A stretch of 64,000 bases of DNA from Talinum fruticosum (GCA_021018815.1 JAITYX010000009.1:6202501-6266500); one strand, 5' to 3'; counted from the stretch's first letter, positions 44,835 to 57,520 are shown. Notes: generated by a model from the letters alone, not told the origin. Made by a program: numbers and translations.

Positions 44835-46279
44835 TGAAGACTCGGACTTTCTATGTATAACATTCTAAGTACTATCATGGAATCAGGTACAAACTTCATC
44901 TCTTATAAGTTTTGATTACAAGTCATTCTAAGTGATATAGAAACTTTTCTAAGTAATAGAGAACCTTCTCTAAGTGTTACGTAAACTATTGCATATGTTT
45001 TCATTTGATTCCGATCGACTCGAAAGCATACTCTTGCTCGACTTTTCACATTTGTAGTTCTAAGTCACTCGGACAAGCCTCAGATTTATCGCATGTTCAA
45101 GCACTCACTCTAACACATTTAAACTCGGGTCCGACTCTTTATTCCAAGTTCGGGTGAATTACTACATTAGTTCATCTCTTCTACTCAGCTTGTTTTGTTT
45201 GAACTTTATCTGTCTAGATCAAGATGGAATTTGAGTATAATGAATATTAGACTTAGATAATTATGCACTTAATTATCTTAATTAAATTATTATCTTTGAC
45301 TAATCTTAGACCAAAGTATTTTATATTTTGAGAACCAAAATTGATTTACTTTTGTAGGTTATTTAAATGAGGTTATCCTACTTTTGAATTACAAAAGTAA
45401 CCGAGCTTCAAAATGTCAAATCACCGACAGACAATGCTTTTTGTACCCATAAACTATGTCGGGGTTGTCTGTTTCCAAAACTGAAAATCTTGAACGCTAA
45501 GCTCAACAGATGGCTTCCACCTTACTTTTTAGACACCACTAGTGGATTGCGACATCCTAAGGAGTCAAGAGCCATTGCACAACGTTCACAACTAAACGGA
45601 TCTTTTCCGAGTGACTCGGAAGAACCGTTATAACGGTCCACAGAGGACTTCTAGTCGGAAGATAGTCACAACAGACTAAACTTCCCGGTCATCTGTAAAT
45701 AGAAGCCAACTCTCAAGACTTGAAGATTGCTAGAACCATTGTCAAAACATATACTTAAGCGAAAGTCTTTGTATTCATATTCAATCTTCTACTTACAACT
45801 CCAACTCTGTATTTAACATTTTTCCGAGTTGTAAAGTCTTGTAATCAGTCACAACTTTCATTCTTACTTTCGAGTAAGGTCCCTTGACTGAGTTGTGAGG
45901 GTTAACTCAGCTCGGTTGTCCCTAGTCTGTAAAGGTTACGTCGGTTAGGAAGTACTATATCGAGATAAGGGAATTTTTGAGTATAGGAAAACCTTGTTAA
46001 GAATTGTCTAAGGGAGCAATTCGGTTGAATCTGTCTACTGTATTTTGTTGATTCAAAATAGTGGATTGGACATGGTGCTTGGATTAACACTGGCCGTGGT
46101 TTTACGCCCTGAAGGGTTTCAATGTAAATCCCGACTTCATACTTTTTTGAGTTCAACTTCGACTTAGAAAGTCTTAAAGTTTGCTTTAAAACTTTAATCA
46201 TTCATTTATTGTTCAAATTTCTTAATCACCCTATTCACCCCCTGTAGTGTGACTAATTCTCTCCAAGAGCAAACCTTCA
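44835..46279 (+). mobile_element. Element D 3' LTR, 1445 bp
   Basis: TGAAGACTCGG start, AAACCTTCA end, followed by gag sequence of element C. The TATA position reads CTGTAAATAG near 45694, and a perfect palindrome ACCGTTATAACGGT lies near 45626, as in the 5' LTR. Confidence 0.9.
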
Positions 46280-48130
46280 AATAGTACTCAAGCTAATGAG
46301 ACTAAGTCCGAGACACTCGGAAGAGAAAATGAGCATCTAAAACAAAAACTCAATGAGTCTTAAGAACTTGTTTTGAAATTTACTCTAGGTCGAAAAAACC
46401 TTAACATGCTCTTAGGTTCCGAGTGTGTCTCCTTCGAAAGGAAGGACTCGGTTTTAATAAAGAGGAGGAATCTAATTCCTACTCAAATCTTTTAAAAAGG
46501 ATTCCGGAACTGTAAAGTTCAAGAAGGCTGAGCACGGTTCCATTCATAAGAATGAAAGGAGGATTGAGCCCGGACCAGACTTATAGGAGAAAACCTTCTC
46601 CACCTAGGTTTACAAAAGAAAGAGACACGGACTCGGTTTTCGAAAAGGAAGACTCATAATTAGACTAAACCAAAAGTTATTCAAATCTGGGTTCCCAAGT
46701 GTCTTCTTCCTAAGAAAAAGACCACAATAAAGGGAGTTATTGGGTTTGTTAGAGGAAGTGAGAAGGGTTAGTGTGTTTCTTTCTTGCAGGAAACTCGAGA
46801 AAAGACAAAAGGTCATTGGTACCTAGACAATGGTTGCTCACGCTACATGTCGGGAGATTCAAAACTCTTTTCCGAGTTAGAAGAGTACAAGGGAGGCAAA
46901 GTTACCTTTGGAGATGATAGTAAAGGCAAGATAGTCGGGATAGGGAAGATTGAAAAAGGAGACAATCTTGTCAACCCGATCTACCTTGTCAAGGGATTAA
47001 AGTGCAATCTACTTAGCAACTCTCAACTGTGTGACAAAGGTTAAGAGGAAAGTTTCACTCATACCAATTTCTATATTTCGATGCAACTACCAAGGAGAAT
47101 AAGCTCGAGGTAAAAGGTCGGGTAATACCTACACTATTCTTCTTTCGATCGAAGTCGAACTTATCTTGTTTAAAAGCTTCTCTGCATGATGATTCTTGGA
47201 GATGGCATCGTAGACTAGGTCATGTTAGCATGCACACGTTAAAAAGCTTGCATCTTATGGATTAGTCGAGGCTTGCCCAACTGTGCATTTAAGAAAGATA
47301 AAATTTGTGAAGCATCCACAAAAGGGAAACAAGTCGAGACCATCTTTTAAATCTCTCAAAATTGTTTCCACATCCAAAGTTCTTGAATTGTTCCATATGG
47401 ACTTGTGTGGTGAAATCCCTGTCAACAACCTTGGAGGTAAATCATATGTACGTGTGATAGTTGATGACTACTCACGATTTACACGGGTTTGTTTTCGTAA
47501 GCACAAAAATGAAGCTTTCAGAGAGTTCAGCAAGCTCTGCGAGAAAATTTAACTTGAGTCTCGGACTCGGATCGGAAGAATTCGAACTAACCATAGAAGG
47601 GAGTTCGATTACTCGGAATTTACATAGTTACGTGATAAGAATGGTATCTCCCACAACTTCTCGGCGCCAAGAACTCCTCAACGGAACGGAGTAGTGGAGA
47701 GAAAGAATAGAACTCTTGAAGAAATAGGAAGGACAATGATGATTGAACATGATCCGCCTTACTATTTCTGCGCTGAGGCGATCAACACGGCAAACTACAC
47801 ACCTGAACGGATGCCTCATCGGACCCATCCTGAAGAAAACTCCATACGAGCTCTAGAAAGGGAAGAAACCCAACATTTTGTACTTCAAACCCTTTAGATG
47901 TAAGTGTTATGTTCACAATAATGGTAAGGATCAGTCTGAATAAGTTTGATGCTCGATTAGATGAAGGTATTTTTCTTGGTTATTCATCTCATAGTAAAGC
48001 ATATCGCATTTTCAATAAAAGAACTAACAAAGTGGAAGAAAGCATCCACGTTATTTTTGATGAGATTAATCAGGGAAAACCAAGTGAGTCAACATTCTCG
48101 GACACTGAAACCGAGTCAAAATGAAGATGA
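46280..48130 (+). pseudogene. Element C gag end, protease and integrase
   Basis: Gag resumes with the ACTCAAGCTAATGAGACT segment and continues to the protease: HWYLDNGCSRYMSGDSKLF (46817-46870; DSG is DNG), KGGKVTFGDDSKGKI and YLVKGLKCNLLS. Pre-integrase at 47210-47340. Integrase core: ELFHMDLCGEIPVNN, VDDYSRFTRVCFRKHKNEAF (47461-47520), a shifted TNHRREF where TDHGREF is expected (Asp to Asn), NGVVERKNRTLEEIGRTMM (47685-47745) and GIFLGYSSHSKAYRIFNKRT (47963-48022). Several frameshifts. Confidence 0.87.
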
Positions 48131-48299
48131 TCTTATTGAAGATGAGCTCATAAAGAGTTAAGGAAAAGCAACTCGGAATGAGATAGCTCAAAATACCATC
48201 ACTTAGACTTAACCAGCTCCGGAACCGACTCGGAATGCTGAAAGTCAATAAGATGAGCAACCTCAATCGGATCGGACCACTGAAGATCAACCAATCCAA

Positions 48300-49975
48300 C
48301 CTACAAATCTGGTAAACCGGAGAACAGGTAGAGCATTCAAATATGCTTCGAGTCACCCACTCTAAAACATTTTGTCTAATATCAATAGTGGGGTAAGAAC
48401 TCGTTCTTCTTTGCAAAATCTATGTGCCTTCACTACATTCATATCATTAACTGAACCCAAAAATGCACTAGAGGCCCTAAATAAACCTGAATGGATAGAG
48501 GCCATGCAAGAGGAACTTAATCAATTCGAAAGAAACAAATTTTAGACTCTAACCAAACGACCTTCGACCACCAAGTCATAGGAACCAAATGGGTTTTCAA
48601 GAACAAACTAGATGAGGAAGGGTTTGTAGTCGGAAATAAGGCTAGACGTGTGGCTAAAGGTTACAATCAAGAAGAAGGAATTGATTGTGGGGAAACCTTT
48701 GCACCGAGTGGCTAGGATTGAAGCAATTAGAATCCTATTAGCATTTGCATCAAGCATGAACATTAAATTATATGAAATGGATGTCAAATGTTCTTTTCTT
48801 AATGGTTTCATTCAAGAGGAAGTCTATGTTGAGCAAACCCCTAGATTTGAAAACTCAAAACTTCCAAATCATGTTTTCAAGTTGCAAAAGGCTATTTATG
48901 GTCTTAAACAAGCTCCAAGAGCTTGGTATGAAAGACTAAGCAGTTTCTTGGTTGAAAATGATTTTAAAACAGTTCAGATTGACAAAACTCTTTTCATAAA
49001 AACCAAAGGGAAAGACTTTCTTAATGCTCGGATTTATGTTGATGATATTATTTTTGGAGCTACTAACGAAAATCTCTATCGAGATTTTTCCGAGTTAATG
49101 TGACAGGAATTCCAAATGAGCATGATGGGAGAACTCAATTTCTTCCTTGGTCTACAAATCAAACAAGACAAAGATGGCATATATGTCCATCAATCGAAGT
49201 ATACCAAGGAGTTGCTTGAAGAAATACAAGCTTTAAGATGTAAAACATGCAGCGAACACCAATGAGAGCATAAAACTAGACTCGGACGAAAAAGGTAAGG
49301 CAGTAGATCGAAACTCTATCAAGGTATGATTGGATCTCTGCTATATCTTACTTCCAAGTAGGCCGGACATAATGTTTAGTGTATGTCTATGTGCAAGATT
49401 TCAAGCTAATCCAAAAGAATCACATCGCACTACGGTGAAGAGAATTTTTAGAAATCTTGCGGGGACTCGGAATCTAGGCCTCTGGTTTTAAGAGACTCAT
49501 AACCGACGCTCACTCGGATACTCGGACGCTGATTATGCTTGATACAAGGTTGATAGAAAGAGCACCTTAGGAGCCTACCGATTGCTTGAGTCAATCCCTT
49601 ATATCTTGGCACTCAAAGAAACAAAACTCAATTGCTCTATCAACGACTGAAGCTGAGTATATTGCAGCTGGGGCATGTTATGCTCAGATTCTATGGATCA
49701 AGCAACACTTGTATAGATCTTGGACTTTCATTCAAATCAATTCCAATTAAAGGTGACAATCGAGTGCAATCAGCATCACTAAGAATCCAGTTTAGCACTC
49801 AAAGACAAAGCATATTGAGGTCATGTATCATTTTCTAAGAGACCATTATGAGAAATGTGATATGGAACTTGAATTCATTCCTACCAAACTTCAAGTAGCT
49901 GATATCTTTACTAAGCCACTTAGTGAGGATCAGTTTTGCTTTATTAGGAATGAACTTGGCATGATAAATGCATGA
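48300..49975 (+). pseudogene. Element C reverse transcriptase-RNase H
   Basis: Contains a 151-codon open run (48648-49103) holding [40 protein letters not shown] and a complete catalytic IYVDDIIFGATNEN (49030-49080). RNase H continues with MMGELNFFLGLQIKQDKDGI, SKYTKELL, GMIGSLLYLTS (49325-49360), AEAEYIAAGACYAQILWIKQ (49650-49705) and the terminal LADIFTKPLSEDQ...FIRNELGMINA, stop at 49973-49975. It is the least damaged RT in the window, but upstream and downstream shifts prevent a full polyprotein. Confidence 0.9.
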
Positions 49976-51077
49976 TTATGTGTTATTTTAAGTGAAATTA
50001 TCTCGTATGATTATGTGTTATATGTTGTTCTTTCTTTGTCTTAATAACAACTAGTTCAGTTGACCCAGTGATACTCGAGCTAAGAGTTAAACTTTATTGA
50101 GTCACTTAGAAACTTTATTGAGTCAAACTTAGTTTTTGAGAAAATGGACATCAAAGTTCGAAATCATCTCTAGATTAGTGGAGAATTTCAGAAATTTCTT
50201 TTAAAATTTCTCTTTTTTTCTCTCTCTCTCGCGTATCGATTAGAGAACTAGCCATTAGAAGACAGACATTGGAATTCTAACCATTGAGAGCCCCTCAACT
50301 GGAACCGATCAGCTCGGACATGCAGTCCGAGTGACTCGAAGACCCTGCCGACACCGGTCGAGTCATTAGGCTATCAAACCCGAGGAAGCGCCACCCTTCA
50401 TCGAATTCGAAAAGGATGAACCTCTGGATGATCTTGTTCCGGGTCAGCCACTCGGAACTGAGCCCATCCCGGAGATATCGGTGCTACGACCGCCAAGATC
50501 TTCAACGTGTTCACGTTCATGTCGGGCAAGGCGCACGGCACGTTCATCCGCTTCGACTCGGACAGCTCCCTCTCCACCGTTTTAATTTTTTTCTCTCTTT
50601 CGTTTTTCATTTTTTTGTTTTTGTCCGGACACAAATTGTATCTACTTGATACATTTTTCCCCATTTTGTTGTTTTTGCTTTGAAAGGCAAGGGGTTATTT
50701 AGAAAATTTGTTGTCTTGTTTAGGGAGTTTTTCTCACTCTTTCCTTTGTATGTATTTTCTCTGGTTATGAATATATAAATGAAGTTTCGAATTCGTGAAT
50801 ATTGTTGTGCTTCTTTACGAGTTTACATATCTTAGTGTATTTTGCTCGATATATCAGCTCATCCTTTCTTTTTTTTTTTTTTTGCTCCGATATAACTGCT
50901 AAGAATTTTTTCATTCAACATTCTAAGTCCGAATCACTTCATTTATTTATCTATGATATTTTACTCTAAGCTCTAATACATTCTTTGCCAAATGAGTAAG
51001 AATGAAAACTCTTGATTATTCCACTAACAAAGTTTTCTGTTTGAGCATGGAATGGCTTTCATTAAAAAGGGGTAGAT
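49976..51077 (+). pseudogene. Element C aORF tail, 3' UTR and polypurine tract
   Basis: After pol come about 300 bp of the intergenic leader. Then a deletion joins it at 50290-50305 to the aORF C-terminus (EKDEPLDDLVPGQPLG, then PPRSSTCSRS, 50405-50520). The TATA-like box and the N-terminal two thirds of the aORF are lost. The GAAAGGCAAGGGG block is at 50679-50692 and the polypurine tract AAAAAGGGGTAGAT at 51064-51077. Confidence 0.75.
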
Positions 51078-52556
51078 TGAAGACTCGGACTCGAATTTAT
51101 ATCATTCCGAGTACTATCAAGGACTCAGGCACAAACCTCATCTCTCCTAGGTTTTGATTACAAGTCATTTTGAGTTATATAGAAACTATTGCATATGTTT
51201 TCATTCGATTCACGTCGACTCGTAAATCACATTCTTGTTCATCACCTCACACTAATGCTTCGAGTCACTGAGACACTAGTCGGACTTATTCCATGTTCAA
51301 ACATTCTCTCTAACACTTTTAATTTGTGTTTTGACTTCATATTCTAAGTTAAGTGAAGTACAGCGATAATTCAACTTTCTAAGTCAGCATGTTTTGTTTG
51401 AAACATATTTGTCTAAATAAAGTACTCATACTTTGATATTTTCCTTATAACTTGATCCTCTCTAAGATTGACTCGGATGGAATTTAAGTATAATGAATAT
51501 TAGACTCGGAAAATTCTACTCTTCTAGGTCTCAAATAATTATGCACTTCATTATCTTAATTAAATTATATATCTCGTGCCTAATCTTGGACCAAACTATT
51601 TTATACTTTGAGAGCCAAAATTTATTTACTTTTGTCGGTTATTTAAACGAGGTTATCCTATGTTTGAATTACAAAAGTAACTCCGTCTAAGTCTGTCAAT
51701 CACCAGCCAGACAAGGCTTTTCAACTTCGAACCAGGCCCATACACCGTGTCGGGGTTGTCCGTTTCCAAACACTGGAAATCTTCAACGCTAAACTCAACG
51801 GTGGTTTCCACCTTACTTTTCGGACACCACTAGTGGATTGGGACATCATAAGGAGTGAAGAGCCGTTGCACAATGTTTACATCTCAACCGATCTTTTACG
51901 AGTGACTCAAAACAATCGTTACAACGGTTACAAAGGACATCTATTTAGAAGATCGTCACAACAGCTAATCTGCTTGGTCAACTATAAATAGAAGCCAACT
52001 TTCAAGACTTGAAGATTGTTGAACACATTGCTGAAATTATACTTATCCGTATAATACTCATTCAATCTTCTTCTAACAACTCCTAGTCTATACTTAAACA
52101 CTTTTACGAGTTGTAAAGTCTTGTAATAAGTCACATACTCTTTCTTACTATCTAAGTAAGGTCCCTTGACTGAGCTGTAAGGGTTAACTCAACTCGGTTG
52201 TCCCTAATTGTAAATGTTACCTCGGTTAGGATGTACTAGATCGAGATAAGGGAACTTCGAGTTTAGGAAAACTCTGTTAGGAATTATTTAAGGAAGCAAT
52301 TCTGGTTGAGTCGAGTCTATTGTATTTTGTGGATTCAAAATAGTGGATTTAACTTGGTGCTTAGATTAGCACTGGCCGTGGTTTTCTGCCCCAGGAGAGT
52401 TTCGCGTAAATGCGAGGTCATACTTTTCTAAGTCCAATCTAGACTCGGATTGTCTTAATTATTCGGTTTAAATTTTAACCCTTCCATTTTGTTAAAATTT
52501 TCTCATTACCCTATTCACCCCCTCTAGGGTGAAAACTCTCCACGAGCAAACCTTTA
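51078..52556 (+). mobile_element. Element C 3' LTR
   Basis: Starts TGAAGACTCGGACT after the polypurine tract; ends near GCAAACCTTTA (CA end decayed). TATA box CTATAAATAG at 51982-51991. Pairs with 26712-27956. Confidence 0.87.
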
Positions 52557-53205
52557 TTCTCAACTCTTTCCTTATCATAGCTGAATTTATTGCATGAAAA
52601 TTAACTTCATCTTCCGGAAGTCGACTCCTACGGACATCCATATCCCAAGCCCGAATGTGGATGTTACTTTTCCTGGAAAATCTCCTCGTTACATAAGAAT
52701 TCTCAAAATCCTGGAAGAAGAATGTGTTGGTCATCCTTTTCCTAAGAATTGGCGAAGGGTAAGAATTTCATGCTCTTCACTTTTAGTTGTATGCTAAAAG
52801 TATATTTGGCTAACACCAAAGTATAGTTTTTCATAGTATGACCGAGAGTTATTTCGGACTATGTCCATCAATCTTTAGTCTGCTGTGTGGGGGTCCAAAA
52901 CTTCCTTATTAAGTGATCCTTTCCTACTTTCCAGGTAATTCCTTAATTAGTGGAGTGCAAATTTTATTGATCTTTTAGTGAGTGCTAATTACCCAATCAT
53001 TCTTGTACGAGTGCTGACCTAGAGCACCTCCTCCCGATAGTCTTCCTCGTGTACCAGGGGACAAATACATCTACCTGGCCAACAAGCACCTTCTAGTAGT
53101 ACTGCTAGACAAGGTTCTTCATGACGTTCTTCAAGGTGTACGCATCATAAGAGTATTTCCGAGGCAAGGCCTAACACTTCTAGGCCTAGTGCTTCCATCT
53201 GCGGG
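52557..53205. other. Unassigned island between copia elements C and F
   Basis: Not similar to any other part of the window. An exon-like frame at 52594-52759 (KINFIFRKSTPTDIHIPSPN...) ends in GAAGG|GTAAGAATTT, a plausible splice donor. A second, GC-richer open stretch lies at about 53030-53205. The product is not recognised. Confidence 0.35.
53201..53205. repeat. Presumed target duplication of element F, left (GCGGG)
   Basis: Five bases before the LTR boundary TGAAAGTTAGC. The matching copy would lie beyond the right edge of the window, so this is positional inference. Confidence 0.35.
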
Positions 53206-54795
53206 TGAAAGTTAGCTCTTGGAGAGGCTAAGTCACCCTAGAGGGGGTGAATAGGGTGATGATGGAATTTGCTTCGGTTAAGGAATAAATTAGTCCGAGT
53301 AGAGTTGGATTCAAGGATGAACTCGGAAAATACCCGACTCAGAAATCGATAAAGAATATAGAAGCAGAATAGATCGAACAAGTAAACAATATGAGTCTAG
53401 AATGTACTCGAAACCGGTAACACGTAAATTACGTGGAAACCCTCCTGGGCGGAAAACCACGGACTGTGCTAATCCAAGCACGAAGTCAAATCCACTATTT
53501 TGAGTCTACAAAATACAATAGATCGACTCAACCTGAGTTGCTCCCTTAGACAACTCCTTACAAGTGTTTTCCTAGACTCGAAATTCCCTTATCCGATCTA
53601 GTACTTCCGAGCTGAGATAACCCTTACAAGTTAGGGACAACCGAGCTGAGTTAACCTTTACAGCTCAGTCAAGGGACCTTACTTAGAGAGTAAGAAGAGA
53701 GTTTGTAATCGAGTACAAGACCTTAAAACTCACAATATAATGAGATACGGAATTGGAGTCGTAAGTAGAAGATTGAGAGTGAATACAATGACTTTTGATC
53801 AAGTATGTATTTTTACAATTGGTTCGATAATCTTCAAGTCTTGAGATTTGGCTTCTATTTGTAGATGACCAAGCAGCTTAGCCGTTGTGTCCATCTTCCG
53901 ACTGGAAGTTCCTTTATGACCGTTGTGTAGGATTTTCTTAGTCACTCGGAAAATATCCGTTGAAATGTGAACGTTAGACAACCGCTCTTGACTCCCTTGG
54001 AAGTGCCTAAAACCACTCGGCGGTGTCTTCAAAAGTAAGGTGGAAACCAGTGTTGAGTTTGGTGTTGTAGATTTCCAGTTTTGGAAACAAACAACCCCGA
54101 CACGAGTGTTTGGTGCTAGGCCGGAAGTGGAAAAAGCCTTGTTTGCTAGTGATTTGATGTTTTGAAGCTCGGTTACTTTTGTATTTCAAATTAGGATTGC
54201 CTCGTTTAACCTACAAAAGCAAATCAATTTGGTTCTCAAAGTATAAAATACTTTGGTCCAAGATTAGACACGAGATAATAATATAATTAAGATAATTAAA
54301 TGACTAATTATCCGGGTCAAAAAGGAATGGAATTTTCTGAGTCTAATATTCATGATACTCAAAATTCCATCCGAGTCGATCTAAAAGAGAATCAAGTCGG
54401 ATAAAGAATATCGAGTAGACGGACTTGATCTAGACTAAACACAATTCAAACTAAAATAAGCTGACTTGAAACAATGTATTTACTTGAATCATGAAGTCGG
54501 ACTCGAGTTTAAACGCGGAAAAGATAGTGTTTGAATCATGCTATATATCCGAGTGTTGGGTGACTCGGAACCGAGTGAAACATGGTAAATGCGAGATATG
54601 CTTTCGAGAATCACACGAGTCATGCATAAATGCATGAGATAATTTCTATAACACTTAGGGAAAATACCATATCATTCAGAAAAGTTTCTAAGGCATAGGG
54701 AATGACTTTGAATCAAAACTTTATAGGTGAGAGAATCTTATACCTGATTCCCTTGATAGAACTCGGAAAGGTGAGGTGTAAAGTCCGAGTCTTCA
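53206..54795 (-). mobile_element. Element F 3' LTR, 1590 bp
   Basis: Minus-strand start TGAAGACTCGGAC at 54795, end GAGCTAACTTTCA at 53206. The TATA position reads CTACAAATAG on the minus strand (near 53865-53855). It is the longest and most diverged LTR of the family here. Confidence 0.87.
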
Positions 54796-55247
54796 ATCTC
54801 CCCTTTTTGATGAAAGGCATTCCATACTTAGACGTAAACTTTTCTAGTGATATAAGTATGTTTTTGCATACTTGTGTAGAAAATAAGAGCATACTCGAAG
54901 TATCGTAACATGAAGCAACAAAATAGATACTCAACAATTATCAATGAAAAGCATTTATTTTAACGAAGATGCTAAGTAAGAGAACATATAAGATGGAAAC
55001 TCGTAAATGCTTACATTTATCATTGTACTCGGAGAATTGGAACAAAATGCATAATTTCATTGAATTGAAAGAAAAGTATGTACAGAGTGAGAGAGAGAGA
55101 CTCCCCTAGACAAGACAACAAATTTTCTAACTATTCTCCCCTTGCCTTTCAGCGAAAAACAAACAAAAAATGGGAAGAATACAAGAAATACAAGTTTGAT
55201 GTCTGGACAAAACAACAAAGAAAAAAAAAACGTAAAAGATGAAGAAA
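54796..55247 (-). other. Element F polypurine tract and 3' untranslated region
   Basis: Minus-strand TCAAAAAGGGGAGAT (54810-54796) abuts the LTR. The conserved GCTGAAAGGCAAGGGGAGAA block is at 55154-55135. Confidence 0.7.
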
Positions 55248-56871
55248 TTAAGAAGGGGATGGGTTTGTCCGAGTGGAAGAAGAAGGACGAGTAGTGCGCC
55301 GGCGCCGATAGGATCTTGATGATGTGCTTGAGCGTGGCGGAGGGAGGACAGGGATATCCGGTAAAGGCTCGGCTCCGAGCGGCCGACCCGTAACGAGGGG
55401 ATCCAGAGGTTTTTCCTCTTGGAATTCGTCAGCTGGAAGGGTCCGCTCGCTCGACCCGCTGCAGATTGTCCTTGTGCAGCAAGGTCTTCGACCCACTCGG
55501 ATCGCTGTCTCGAGCCGATCACTTCCGGTTGAGCTTTAGGAGCACCGGGACCCTCGCTTGTTGCTCCTTGTTCGTCCTTTTGTTCCTCCCCTTGGCCAGA
55601 AGGAGCTGCCTCAGCCGCAGGCTCCTCGGCTTCTACTTCTTCTCGATCTTCTTCTTCATCCTCGCCTTTATCCGAGAAGGTTCTGGCCGGGCTCGAGGAC
55701 TCTTCGGATGTGTCCGAGTCGCCTTGGTCCCGAGCTGCCTTGGACCGTCTCTCCTGGAAAAGCTCTATCACCTCCCTCTCGTTCCTTCACCGAGCCTTCA
55801 TCTCAATGAGCGAGTTCTCGCTGCTCTCGGATTTGAGACTCAGGCGGTTTTCGGTTTATGGTCATAAACCGAAACACAGCCTCAAATGACCGGAGTACGT
55901 CCTTGAATTCCAAGGACACAGAGCTGATTTTATCCATGAAGGCGGAGGACAAAATGGAAGTAAGAGACTTAGAAGCACTCGAGGTGGAAGCACCACCAGG
56001 TGGGCAGGAAGAGAAAGGGGGCATCTTTCCGAGTCCGAGGCGAAGAAGATGGCCTCGGCTTCGAGCCGTGTACCCGGATACCAGGTTGGGTCTCCTGATA
56101 TCCATACCCCTAAAGTTCCTTTTTCCCGACAACAACGGCAGCCTCAAAAACAACATTTGGGTCCGAGGGAAGAGGAACTTTTGAATTGTTTGAAAACAAG
56201 GGTGAGAAGAGCACCGAAAGGAATAGGGGTGCTCTTCTTGTTTTGGAGTTGAGCTGGCACAACCGCCATTTGCTCAATTATGGATGGAAAGAGGTCTACT
56301 TCGTAGCCCTCGAGAATGTCAAAAAGAGCTTTGAGGTGTTTGGAGTTGGGGTTCTCCTTGCTAGAGTGCTGAGAGAAGAAGGTTCTCATCATTAAAAACA
56401 CAGAAGACTTGCTTCGACCTCAGCTGAGTCATAGGGAAATTTTTGCGTGACCCGGGAACTCTTTAGCATACTTTTCAAAGAAGTCGTCAGCGACCTCGGT
56501 GAAAGGAATTGGTTTGCTATTCAAGAAGAGAGAAGAGACCTTGAACAGACGATGGAGGAGGGAAGTATTTATATGAACAGTTATGTTCCGCACTCGTGGA
56601 GGTTAGAACACCTTCGTAGCTGGTGAGATGAGTGTAAAACTCGGATACGAGTTCGGGGTAGATGAACTCGCTGAAACAAAGAAAATTATAAACCTCGCTT
56701 GATTAGATGTGAGGCAACCACGAAAATTTGGTGGTTGGAAAGAACTAATCATCCAGCAGCAAGATGTTGGGTGACATTAGGTTTAGAATTTGAGGGGCCT
56801 TCTTGGCTTTTTGTTCGGAGTTTTTGTGTGGCAGAGCCAAGAAAGTCGAGGTGAGAACCACTTTTTGTCAT
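55248..56871 (-). pseudogene. Additional ORF (aORF) of copia element F
   Basis: Minus-strand ATG at 56871 (MTKSGSH...) aligns with the aORF start of element D. The best conserved part here is FIYPELVSEFYTHLTSYEG near 56665-56605, the LVxEFY signature of the putative plant transposon protein domain. Then SKHLKALFDILEGYEVDLFP (56345-56280) and a charged tail: MIELFQERRSKAARDQ (55771), Ser/Asp/Glu-rich DSDTSEESSS, an Asp/Glu/Arg/Glu stretch, and in another frame EFQEEKPLDPLVTGRPLG and PPPRSSTSSRSYRRRR to the stop at 55248. Frameshifts separate these. Role unknown. Confidence 0.72.
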
Positions 56872-57122
56872 CGTTGAGAGAAAAAGAGAGAGTAGGAAGG
56901 CTTGAGAAGGATGAGGAAAGAAGAACTCGAAGAGAGTAAGAGAGAAAAAGTAAAAGAGTAGAAGAAAGAGTTGAGAGCAAGCTGAGCTTACTTGAGATGA
57001 TCTTCACGAAGCTTGAAATTACGAGTAAGTCGCCGTAGACGCAGAGAGCTTGTGCGCGAAGTTTTGATTTCGAGAGAGAGAGTAAGTGAAAAGTAAAGTA
57101 ACGAAATGAAGGAGAATAGTCA

Positions 57123-57132
57123 CTATTTATAG
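57123..57132 (-). promoter_or_regulatory. TATA-like box upstream of the aORF (element F)
   Basis: Minus-strand CTATAAATAG, 252 bp before the aORF ATG, at almost the same distance as in element D (256 bp from the end of the box to the ATG). Confidence 0.5.
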
Positions 57133-57520
57133 GAAAATAATCATCCTTCAGCATCCGTTCTAACTCGGCTCTTTCATCAATCACCTCGGACCGGTGTGAC
57201 GGTTCTCTCCTCAACAGTTAGAATTCCAACGGTTGTCTCCCAACGGCTACTTGTCCGATCATGGCGCGCGAGAGAGAGAAAATGATTTTGAAAATAAATT
57301 CTGAAATTCTCCACTTATCTAGAGATAATTTCAGACAATTGATGTCCATTTTTCTCAACGTCTTAGTCCGACTCAGCTAAGTTTTGAGTGACTCGAAACT
57401 GGAGGCAAATAATAACTATCGGCTCAATATCACTAAGTCAACTAAACTTATGGTTACTAATGAATTGTAAACACATAACACATAATCATGCAAAGAAGTT
57501 TTCACATAGAAAGCACATAA
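57133..57520 (-). other. Element F pol-aORF intergenic leader
   Basis: No coding. It resembles the D and C intergenic regions (TTGAGTGACTCGAAAC, GACATCAA(T/C), GGAGAATTTCAGAA) and the CCATTGG/CCGTTGG repeats upstream of the TATA-like box. Confidence 0.5.

Larger units (their letters stand above)
36407..46279 (+). mobile_element. Copia (SIRE/Maximus-like) element D
   Basis: The most complete copy: 5' LTR 36407-37735 (3' end lost), gag remnant, protease to RNase H 38870-42044, internal TATA-like box, aORF 42712-44272, 3' UTR, polypurine tract and 3' LTR 44835-46279. It sits in the gag of C. The flanks ..CAAGACTA and AATAGTACTC.. rejoin to the gag sequence and give an imperfect ACTA/AATA duplication. 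The primer site is deleted, so this copy cannot start reverse transcription normally. Confidence 0.87.
26712..52556 (+). mobile_element. Copia (SIRE/Maximus-like) element C, host of H and D
   Basis: Parts in order: 5'-truncated LTR 26712-27956, primer site, gag 28016-28515, [gypsy H 28516-35777], gag 35778-36406, [copia D 36407-46279], gag end and pol 46280-49975, aORF tail 50290-50585, 3' UTR, polypurine tract 51064-51077, 3' LTR 51078-52556. The two LTRs are more like each other than like those of D or X. Gag sequence is continuous across both insertions apart from a deletion at the right edge of H. Size without insertions is about 8.7 kb. Confidence 0.85.

Noticed and set aside
55466..56184. 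Plus-strand ORFs of 108-133 codons
   Set aside because: They are antisense shadows of the minus-strand aORF of element F; the sense strand has family motifs matching element D.
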